Shown here piece after piece: positions 42,901 to 54,900 of a stretch of 64,000 nt of DNA; within the stretch, counting starts at the first letter, position 1; each line of letters begins with the position of its first letter. Where the stretch lies: NCBI GenBank assembly GCA_963575645.1, contig OY754466.1, forward strand, positions 8,906,001 to 8,970,000. The letters run 5' to 3'. This stretch comes from Xanthostigma xanthostigma (lineage: Eukaryota > Arthropoda > Insecta > Raphidioptera > Raphidiidae). Made by a program: the position numbers and the translations under genes. The notes beneath the pieces are model-generated. The model made no database searches and was not told where the DNA came from. It worked only from the letters and a program-made list of their open reading frames with translations.

Positions 42901-45900
42901 ACTGCTGGCGCCCCTCCAGAGACTCCTCGACGATGTCAACGATCGAGCCGGCGCATTCAGCGCTAGCGGAGTTCATCTGCCTCCACCGACGCTAAGACAA
43001 CTGGAGGAACTGAATACCAGGTGCGTGTCAAAACTATAAATATACATATTGTACACGTACACTGTTTGATTTGTAAAATGCACAGGTATAATTTTTGTCA
43101 GGAAGTAAAACAAATAAGACTCGTCGTTTTTCCATGAGATCCGAACAAATAACAAGACATAGTGCTTTTCGGGCACCAACTTTCACAAAACTTGCAGCAA
43201 TATCTCCCATTTCAGAAGCTAATTATAGTAAAAGCTGTGAGATTACACACAATCAAAACCAGATGTGTAATCTGAGAGCACAGCTTATAAAACAAGTTGT
43301 CTTTTAAGTTTTAATACACATCAATAATTCATTTTTATTCAACACGCGTGAGTAATATATAATTTCGGTGCCCTGCTAAATTCGGGAGAAATAATAAATT
43401 ACTTCATGTTGACGCGTAGAGTGCTACTAATGAGCCGAAACTGTACGATAATGTATTACTGCATAGTTTCTGGACAATAGGAACGCGGTAGCGAGCCGAA
43501 ACTGTACGATAATGAATTATTACTGCATAGTTTCTGGACCAATAGGAACGCGGTAGCAATTTGTATATATGAAAACAGCATCGCAATTCAGCGAAAGTCA
43601 GGGCCATCTTGTGTGCATCGAGAGCGATGGGTATGTCAATCAATGAAGTGATTTATTATTTTTCCCTCTTTTATCAGGGCCCCGATTACATATTACTCGT
43701 GCTAGTTGAATAAAATATTATGTGCGACCATTGATCGAAGGAGAATATTCCACTTGCGTGTTACCGCACTCGCTACGCTCGTGCGGTAACACGCAAGTGG
43801 AATATTCTCCTTCGATCAATGGTCGCACAATATACTATTAATTATATTTGGCGCTCTGAAATTGCACCAATTTCTTCCCACTGTGTGTATTCTGACAGCT
43901 TCGATGTAAATGAGATTATTTTCAAAACAACTGCTTTAATCAATGTAACATTTTGTTTATAGATGGAAAGCGTTGCAAACGGCAGTAGATGAACGATACA
44001 AACTACTAACCGACATCAGTGCTGGAGGAGGACCTCCGAGTCAGAGCTTCCTTTCGGCGTCCGTCGAACCTCCGTGGGAGAGGGCGCTCACACCAAACAA
44101 AGTACCCTACTATATAAAGTATGTTATTTTAATTCAGAACAATAAATGATTATAATGCCTTTCTACAATACGATTTCACTTCTACTTTCAAAAAAACTCG
44201 CTGAACTGCTAAGGTACATGCTTATTTCATTCGCGACTCCTTTTTGTAAGACAAAATAATTGGCAGTCCCAGGTTCGTTGTAATAGTGGAAGCAGCAATA
44301 ATAATAATAAATTTATTTCAATAATTATTAGAGCTGTAACAAACCGTATGTATTTGTTACTAAGTAACGGGTACATCGTCTGACTCGAAGTACCGAATCG
44401 TTACTTACAAATTCATTTCGTTACTCGCATGTTTCGTATCCATGTCAGTTCGGTTCGTTTGATACTGTTATACGAACACAATGTGTTATACTTATAAGTA
44501 TTCATAAAGTACGAAGTCATGACTCATGTCGTGTCACATATGCGACACGCTTTGGTGCGAAGCTACATGCTTATTGCTTGATGCCGTTAAGTATACTACT
44601 GTATGTCGTATGAAAAGTACCGAGTAACGTAACGATACGAAAGTAACGGATACTGGTTCTTTAAGTAACGAATACATACGGGTACACAATTTCTCGTTAC
44701 TTTTACAGCTCTAATAATTATAGTACAAATAATGTATAAATTGCTATCTTCTGTATGAAATTGATCCACCCAACTTGGCATAGCCAGTGCTAGGGTGGAC
44801 AGTAATGATAATAGAATGTTATTCATCGAGGGACAGTTTGATTGAGGTCTGAAGAACGGTAGCAAATCTTTACGGAAGCGGCACATCGGTCAAGTTTTTT
44901 ATTGTTCCTTATTCAAAATTTCTTTTAACGAATAATAGATGCGTTGCCTTGGAGGCAGCATAGCGATCGAGCGTTTTAATATAGAAATGATGTCTGTTAC
45001 CGTATAGAAATGTTTAAAAACGAAATTTTGTTTCAGTCATCAATTAGAAACCACGCATTGGGACCACCCAAAGATGTTAGAGCTGATGAATTCATTAACG
45101 GAATTCAACGAAGTGAGATTTTCCGCGTATCGTACTGCGTTGAAACTTCGGGCTGTACAGAAAAAATTATGCTGTAAGTATTTGTAACATGACTAAATAA
45201 TAAAAACAGTTATTTAGAATTGCCTTTCAAAATTGAAAATTAGTGCAGCAGTCGATCCAATAGATGGCACTGCTTATATGATTTGACTTCATATATTTAA
45301 TACCCTCTATATTGCTAGCAAAGATCGGGAGAAAGACTTAAACACTACGGTGCAGACATGTATACGTCTGTCTCACTTATACTCTGAGTCTCATGCGCAT
45401 GTCCGTGAATGGATGCGCGTTAGTTGCAGCGTCAGTTTGCACATGGAACTAAGCTGTAAAAGGGAGGCGGCTTGCTCTATGCCACTTACTAATTGCCCCA
45501 CTACAGACGCGACACTTGCGCACAACGGGTCAAGTAAAAGGAAAGAGATAGAAAAACAGTCATTTGCTGTCTCACTTCATGTGCCACGCTTCCACCGGCC
45601 ACTAGCAATATAGAAGTTATTAAATATATGTTTGACATAGTGTTTATGTAATATTGTCACCAGAGCCACTAGCGGTTAGTTTACTATAAATAGGTACTTA
45701 TTGTTAATACATAATGACCTAATTGCATTGATTAACGTATTATTATAGTATTATTGTAATACGTTAGCCAATGCTCTAGTTATTGGCGTAACTAGTAGTC
45801 TAAGTCATTCATGGCGTGCCAGCGCGATGTTTTCAGCACGAGTCGTAAGTGCGCAGGCACGAGCGAAGCGAGTGCATACTGCGCACCGGAGACGAGACAG

Positions 45901-48900
45901 GTCATGACTTAGCCTACAAGTTGCGCCCATAATTTTATTCAACAATTTCGCGTTATTCATGTTTTAATTATAATGAGATGTTGTAAATATCTATTTATTT
46001 CTTTATAAAAAAAACTGTCAATACTAACAGCACCAAACAGCACGATTCAATGTTTTGGTTTGAGGTTAGCCGGTTATGAATAAACTCTATGTCGAAAACA
46101 TTCGGCCTCTCAATTTTAGTCTCAATGGGTAACAACAGAGTTGTTGTTACTTGTTACCTACTATTTCGTTACGACTCAGAAAATAGTTACGTTTATTTTC
46201 ATTACTCCACAATGGCCGAGCTAGTAGGAATCTTCATTGAGTTATGACAAGTAATTGTCACCAGTCGGTAAATGACTATTTAGGGTTCGATTTTTAGGCA
46301 TGATAAAACATGAATAACGCGCATGAGTTGAATAAATTGTATTTTTGTCATATTTTGACAAATTGAAATATGATATAACTGGATCATTTTATTTTTGTGT
46401 AATATTCATGTTATCTTTTTTGCAGTGGATCTTTTAAGTCTATCATCGGCTTTGGAATCGTTTGACAGCCACGGTTTACGAGCTCAAAACGATAAATTGA
46501 TCGATATTCCCGATATGGTAACGGTACTCGGGTCTTTATATGAGAGCGTTGCAGCCGAGAAACCGTCGCACGTGGATGTGCCCCTCTGCGTCGATCTAGC
46601 AATTAACTGGTTGTTGAACGTTTACGATAGCCAGAGAACGGGCCAACTCAGGGTTTTGTCATTTAAGGTTGGGTTAGTGTTACTGTGTAAAGGACATTTG
46701 GAGGAGAAATATAGATGTAAGTTTGAGTCGCAAGATTCTTTATTACCGTTTTTTTTTTTTTTTAAATTACGTAAACTATTTAGATCAATAAAGTTTTTTA
46801 AACATTCAAAAAATGGTTGTCTGATTTTTTTTTTCGGAAATACAGTGTAAACTCTTTATAACGAAACTCAAGGGACCGAGCATTTTTTATCGTTATAGAG
46901 AGTTACCGTTATATGGAGTGAAGAAAGAAAAACAACAAAATTAACAATAATCTTCACAAAATTAATTTATTCCAAACACATATACCTATAGTTTGTTAAA
47001 TTTGCTTGACGTTTTTCGCTATGCTAATATTTGTTTTGTATTTTAAGTATCTTATGCATGCCTTGGGATGTGGTGGAATAATCTTCATTAAATAATAGGA
47101 ATTTTTTGATAAGTTTGGCGTCATCAAGTGCTTGTTGAATAGATGGTGATGGTTCAAAATGGTCCTCTTTATGTCTGTAAACATTTGCTGACGCCTAAGT
47201 ATGAACATATTTCTTCGTAATAGAGAATGGCTGTTGCGTTATAAAGAGGGTATTAATGTATAGGTTTTAAGGTAAACCAACCAAATCGTAAAAATTTCGA
47301 CGTTATCGGGAGTTTTTCGTTATAACGAAGGACGTTATAAAGAGTTTACACTGTAATTAGAAAAAAAGAAATATCTGTTTAGAGGATGTTTAAAGAAAAG
47401 TTAGAATGTTAACCGCATCACTTTTATTTTTTCAGATTTATTTAGACTGATCGCAGATCCGAACCGACTAGTTGATCAACGAAAATTAGGTTTATTGTTG
47501 CACGATGCGATTCAGGTGCCTCGACAACTCGGCGAAGTCGCTGCATTTGGGGGATCAAATATTGAACCGAGCGTTCGAAGCTGCTTTGAAAAAGCCGGCT
47601 CCGAAAAAACCGCCATCGAGGTAGAGACAATAATACTTTTTTTTAACAACTTTAGAATATTAATTAAACTATGTATCGTTTTTACTCTAAAAATGTATGA
47701 TGCGATTTTTGCAGGCTGTACATTTTTTGAGTTGGTTACAACAAGAACCGCAAAGCATGGTTTGGTTACCGGTTTTGCACCGATTGGCAGCGGCCGAAGG
47801 AGCGAAACACCAAGCCAAATGCAACATCTGTAAAGAATATCCAATTATTGGATTCCGCTATCGTTGCTTGAAGTGTTTTAACTTCGACATGTGTCAGACG
47901 TGCTTTTTCTCGGGACGACGGGCAAAGAACCATAAATTGACGCATCCGATGCAAGAGTACTGCACAGCGGTAAGTTATTTTAGTCTATTGATTCATCTTG
48001 AGCATAAATCTATACAGTGTGGTCACTTAAGTGTGCAACATATGGGAAACCAAAATACAAATATTGCCAAAAGTTGGTGCATGTCCGATAATAATTTTAG
48101 GTGCTCTTAGAATTGTTGAAACTCAAACAGCATACAGGGTGGGTCAAAAAATATAAAAATTGTACAAGAGTAAAGTGCCCTTATTTCAAAAAATTCAGCG
48201 AAATGTTATAAGAAAAAGTTGTTTAGAATTAAAAGTTATGCCCAAATACCAAAACATGGCCTTCTAAGAAAAAAATTTTTTTTTTTCGAAAAACCAAAAT
48301 TTTAATTTTTTTGAAAATTTTTTTATACTTACCTTAAACACACTAATAAATTATTCAAAAACAAATCAATTTCGCATAACTTTGTTCAAATTCAGGCATA
48401 TTTGTAAAATTAACTTAGATTTTTAATTTTTTATGGAATCACAAACTATATGTTTGTTGCAACGATATTAAACACCCTGTATGCTGTTTGAGTTTCAACA
48501 ATTCTAAGAGCACCTAAAATGATTATCGGACATGCACCAACTTTTGGCAATATTTGTATTTTGGTTGTGCATTTAATTAAAAATTTTCCCACATATTGCA
48601 CACTTAAGTGACCACACTGTATATATAAAAATCTCGTGTCACAATGTTCGTCCGCGCTAATATCGAAAACCACTGAACTGATTTTAATGAACTTTTGTAA
48701 ATGTGTCTTGCTAGGTCCAACTTACATTATTTTAGTACCAAGTAGCGACATCTGTTAGAATTCGCTCGAAGCTATTAGTACGGGAGCAAATCTGTTAGAA
48801 TTTGCTCAAAGCTATCAGTTCAGACGCCGGGCCGCAAACGAAATACCTTTTGTAGAATTATATCTATCATACCCGGGTAAAACCGGGCCGGGCCAATAAA

Positions 48901-51900
48901 AAAAATAAAACTAGGCATATATGTAGATTTTTTACGAAATAATTGCTTAAAACCGACCATACACGGAGAGCTTGAGCTGTTGTTCGTCGAACAATATTTT
49001 GTTTCTTCTTTGTATTATGTTATGCATTAATGTAATGTAAATTTGTTGAACTTGCAGACTACATCGGGCGAAGACGTCCGCGATTTCACGCGCGCTCTTC
49101 GCAACAAGTTCAAATCGAAACGCTATTTCAAGAAACACCCGCGAGTCGGTTACTTGCCCGTGCGTTCTGTGCTCGAGGGTGACGCTCTCGAGAGTCCAGC
49201 ACCGTCGCCGCAACACACCGCCCTCGGACAAGACATGCATTCGAGGCTCGAAATGTACGCGTCGAGACTGGCCGAAGTCGAATTGAGAACCCGAACCAAC
49301 TCTACGCCCGATTCGTAAGTTTTTATTTTTGGGATTTTTAGATAGTTTAATTTAACTGACACAGGAGTAGTAATTTTTATTAGTGTTGGGCATAATCGAC
49401 ATATTTCAATAATCGAATGAATCTAAATAATCAGTTTTTATAATCGAATGATCATACGAATTATCGATTATGAACGATGCGCAAACTTGGCAATTATTAA
49501 TTTCGTTTTATTTACTTTTACAGTCTAAGCGAATGATCATTCAAAATATCGATTATAAATTATTTTCTAACTTTGCAATTTCGATTTGTTAATATTACTT
49601 AACACAATATTAATAATGGAATTACTGGTATGATCGAATACAAATAGAAATATATTTGTAATGCCCTAGATGGATACATCGTCAATTTACATAATGAGTT
49701 AAACATTAAAATTGAAATTTAAAAAATCCTTAATGTCATAAAAACAATTTTTTAGGAAGAATGATTTAAGTTTGAACTTAAATTCTTTACCACACTTAAT
49801 TTCAGTTAAGCTATTTGGTAGTTTATTAAATAAAGCACTGCCAAAGTAGGATGGATTTTTCTGAGACATTTTCAATCTGCATTTCTTTAGTCTAATATCT
49901 TGATTGTTTCTTATGTCATGATTATGAATATCATTTAAATTAATACAAGCACCGCGTCACTTCATTATTCAACTATAAGTTAACACTAAGTACAACAAAG
50001 TATGTACAATCGAAAACACCCCCACTCTCCAGTGCTAGCACAGACTTCCCATCCCAGCGCATGTAGATGCAGAAACCGAATTATATATCAATATATCATA
50101 TTATATTAATCGACAGTCGACATAATAATAGTACTGTGTCGGGATTAAAATTCATTTCATATTTCATAATCGATTCAAGCTAATGATATCTCGGTTACCA
50201 TAATCGAATGATCGATTATTCGGCCATAATCGAAATATTTCGATTATATCATTCATAATCGCCCAACACTAATTTTTATCATAGTATCAAGGCCGTAGGC
50301 GATGGAGGGGTTCTAACCTCCCCCGAAATGCTTTAGCCAACCCACCATTTTATACAGTTATGTCTCCGCTGGACACAGTTTTTTCCACGAATAGATTTCG
50401 AATTCTGTGTGGAATTTTTACGTGACAAAGTTAATTTTTATTAAATTGTTATATCGGTACAAAACCTTCAAGGCGCGAGTTCTACACGCACTTGTTCGTC
50501 TTTATTTGTAATGTAAATAAACAATAATTAAAAAAGAGTCGAATGTAATATTTATTTGCAGTGATGACGAACACCAACTGATTGCACAGTACTGTCAATC
50601 TTTAAACGGAGGCAACGGAACTGACTTACCTCCGGCTCCTCATAGCCCGGTTCAAGTTATGGTCGCCATCGATGCCGAACAACGCGAAGAACTAGAAGCT
50701 ATGATTAAGTAAGTTCAAAAGTTTCATCGGTTTTTTTTATTATTAAAGTCTTTTCCACCTACAGATATTCGTTATATTCTTGAATAAGAATAGAAGATCT
50801 TATTTCTTATCAATGATGGGAGTGGCAGCCTCCTATTCAATAATATTAAATGAGAATAATAAATTATCCTTTTGTTGTTTTGTTTTACAGTTCCTAACCT
50901 TTTATGGTACAATTTATCACAAAATTTACTGTTTTTTTTGTAGGGAATTGGAAGAAGAAAATGCGTCACTACAAGCTGAATATGAACGATTGAGATCAAA
51001 ACAGAGTCCTGAAGAAGGCTCCATGCCCGGAGGACCTCCGCCTGGTGACATGCTCGCAGAAGCGAAGCTACTACGTCAACACAAGGTAAGTTTTCATCAT
51101 GAATTAAAGAAAAACTATTTTACTTCATTCATATTTAAACCTGCTTATTGTACAGTTTATAATCCTCCAATCAAAATAGTTCACTAAACAAAACCGTCTC
51201 TAAATTTGAACAATAGGGTATATGCACAATTTTTAAAAATATTTAAAAACATTTATTTTCATATTAAAAGTTATCAAACACATGAAATCATTCATTAAAA
51301 CATTCTTATTGAATTAAAAAATAAATATTCTTTTTGGGCAAACTATTTTGATTATTTAATGGCAAAACCATATGTTTACATGTTTTTTGACGTCACACTA
51401 CGTTCGAATCAATAGCATTGCGTTTCGATATTTTATATTTCGCGCGTATTTATTGCATTTTTGTTTAATTAATATTTATTATTTAGCAAAAATTTTAAAC
51501 GAAAAAACTATTTAGAGTTTAATCAATTGCAATAAAGATTACAAAAAATAACATTTAAACTAAATATAAGTTACATGCATATACCCTATTTTTATTGTAT
51601 TCATTGTTATCGTAAAATCAATAGTAAGGACGATACCGACAATTTTTAAAAACTTTTCAAAACGATCGCTCTTAGTATGAACTTATAACATGAAATTTAA
51701 TGGCGTTTTCAGCATCAAGAACTGCCCCCGGGGCAGGTCAGGCTAAATGGTTAACTATTGGTTAAAGAAATTTGTTTATTGTTTACATATAATTATTTAA
51801 CCAATAGTTAATAGTCAGCCTGCCTTGCTCCAAGGCAGTTTTCGATGCCGAAAACGCCATAAGATACTAATTGAAATTTACTTTAATGTATGTTTCTCAA

Positions 51901-54900
51901 GTCTCGTGATTGTCGATCTGGTCCTTCATTAATAATAATCTTTTGCGTGATATCTCAACTCTCAACAGATAGTTTGATGGCAATATCGGCTTCTGTATAC
52001 AAAGTATGTTTTGTTCGTTTCTAGGGTCGTTTAGAAGCTCGCATGCAAATCCTCGAAGACCACAACAGACAACTCGAGGCTCAACTTCAACGTTTGAGAC
52101 AACTACTTGAAGAACCGTCTAGCGCAGGCGCCGGAAACAACGGCACAGCTGGCCGTGCGACTGGTACGTTGCAGACACGATCTGTAACCGCGTCCCAGCT
52201 GGCCACCGATTCTCCGGCGAAGATGCATAACGGATACTTCCACGATTCTCCTGGTGTGTATTACGAACTTATATAACATTCTTTGAGCTTCTCGAACATC
52301 TACTTTGCATACACATTAAATCATGATAATAGTTATTGGGTTTCTCTTTAAAATGGTATTGTCGGTTGGTTTGTCTAACGAATTTCATTTCATTTCATTT
52401 TTGTAAACTCATTTAGATAAAAAGTTGCACGCTAGTAATAAAATTACTCAAGAAATTAATTCAAAATCGAATATTTAGAAGTATATATTTAGCACGGTGC
52501 TTTTTTCTACGAACTGTGTCATGAGTTCAGAAATGAATCGACTTGATTTCACCCGACACAGCGTGTAACAATCAATACTTCTAGAAAAAAAACATACAGG
52601 CCGCTGCACACTAGGCTAGAAACACTGCTTGGACTTCTGCTAGCCGGTAGGCTGGGTACGAAGCTGGAAATGGCGTCATTGTGGGCTCGCCTGCTAGCTC
52701 ACAGGATAGGTTTTAAAATTAGAACAGGTCCACTGCTAGGTTTGAGCAAGAACCAATCAGGAAGCAGTATCTTGGCACGTGGGCGTCTTGAGCAAACACC
52801 CACAAACACTATGCCATAGTGTGTGTTCTGTTCAGAGACAATATACTTGCACTTTTGTTACCGTTCTAACTTTCACTGCGCGCGCACCGAATCTACCTGC
52901 AGAGCAAGCTTGTAAAGACGTCTCGTGTGAAGCGAGCACATAATAGCAAATAAGAAAACCAGCACTATAAAACTAGTAGTGAAATCTAGCGAGGAACCTA
53001 GCGGCAAATCCAGTCTCGTGTGCAGCGAAGTCCTGCGGGCTGCGCAATGCATTTGATTGGTTCAGCGCAGAACTGATCCAGTGCAACGCGCATGCTTTAA
53101 TTTTGTACGAACCAAAATGTGTCTGAAAACCAATTTATCAATATTTGAGTGGTTTCACAGCGTTCACGATACGAAACAGAATGTTTCATATCTAGGATAG
53201 AGTTAATTAGAAAATCACTTTATGCCAAGTTGGGTGGATTAATTTCATACTAAAGATAGCAACTTATATTATTTGTACTATATTTATTGAAATAAATTTA
53301 TTATTATTATTATTATACTTAATCGGATCATGTTCATGAACTTCTTCACTGTATCTATATTTCACAAAAAACGATACCATGGTGGAAAGAACCTATTTCT
53401 GTAATCAAAAAAACAATTCTAACCTATAAAATGGACAAAGCAATACTCATAAAATCACCTTCTTCCAATAATAAGAGATTATCGTAAGCGGTTGCACGCT
53501 TATACATAGAATAAACTTAATAACAATGGATGTAGGTGGTCGTTGGGTAGAAGAACGCGGGGTTGGCAACACTGAGAGGGGCGAGGACTCTCGACCCCCT
53601 CCGCCTCCTCACTCCCTCACAACACAAAGCGTTGGCAATCTAATGCACATGGCAGGTTGGTGATTTTAACTTCTGTGTCATTTGGACTATTTTTGTGTGC
53701 TTCTATTAACGCTTTCTTTCTAAAACTAGCCATTCGTTCTGAAGAGAGTTGTGCTGTGCTGGCACTGTCTACATTAGATCGGTAATTCTCCTGATCCGAC
53801 GGGATTGGTTATTCTCCCGATCCGACAGGATCGATAATTTTCCCGATCCGAAGGGATCGGTAATTCTCCCGGTCCGACGGGATCAGTAATTCTCCCAATC
53901 CAACGGGATCAGTAATTCTCCCAATCCGACGGGATCGGTAATTCTCCCGATCCAAGTCGGCCGACATCGAAATAAAAGCAAACACCAAGATGTACATGGC
54001 TACGTTGGAAGGGATAGTTCAATGCGACAAGAAACGATGATAATCGTTAATGGATCGATGGGTTGGCCGATCGCGTCTGTTTCCATTCTGATAGTACATA
54101 ATGACAGATACGAGAATTGGGCTTTTGAATGAAATTTTTTTTTGTCATAAATGGAAAGATCGTATATAAGTTTTATAACAAAACTATTTTTCTTTTTTTT
54201 ATTTTCGTTATAATTCAAAAGTTATATCAAATTAAAAATAAATTTTTGTACCCAGTTCCGAGAACGCGCCGACATTTCCCGAATATAATGTGACGTCATA
54301 ATGTTTTAGTCAATACACATGTAGAAGCCATTGATAGTATACTGCGTATATACATTTTACCATTATGACGTCACAACTGTCAAAAACAATTTTAGTGCGT
54401 TTGCAGTCACGTGATTTTTTTTAATATTTTATCAATTTTAAATTGCTTATAATTAATTTAAAAAAAGTTTTTTGAAAGTTTTTCGCATCGATTATCAATA
54501 TTATTTATAATAAAGTTTTAAAATACAATAAAAAAATCGATAATTATTTTTTTTTCAAAAGCCTAATTGTTGAATATAGCCAATCCTTTCCACAGTCAAT
54601 ACGGTGGTAATCCTTGAATTTATCTGGGTAATTTCTTAGATGTTGGCAAATTTTACAAACTTCCCTCCAGTTTTTTTTTTTCCATTCAACTGATGTGCCC
54701 ATACCATTGACTAAGGTATTGTAAAGACGATTAACCAGGTAACGACAAATTTTATATAGTAAACCCCTTACGTTTCATACCCCTGGCCCACAAACTGAAT
54801 GTTGTTTTGTGCTTCCACCTACATTATGGTTAAACTAATATTTTAGTCAATGCCCATACCTTTTTTCTACGTCTCCTATTAAAAATAGAAGCTAAAAAAT

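Noticed and set aside
46996..47208. Transposase of the pogo-type element
   Set aside because: The 70-codon frame has no recognisable helix-turn-helix or DDE motif; it is treated as element interior.
53779..53955. CRISPR-like array
   Set aside because: Units are contiguous tandem copies with no unique spacers, in a eukaryotic intron.
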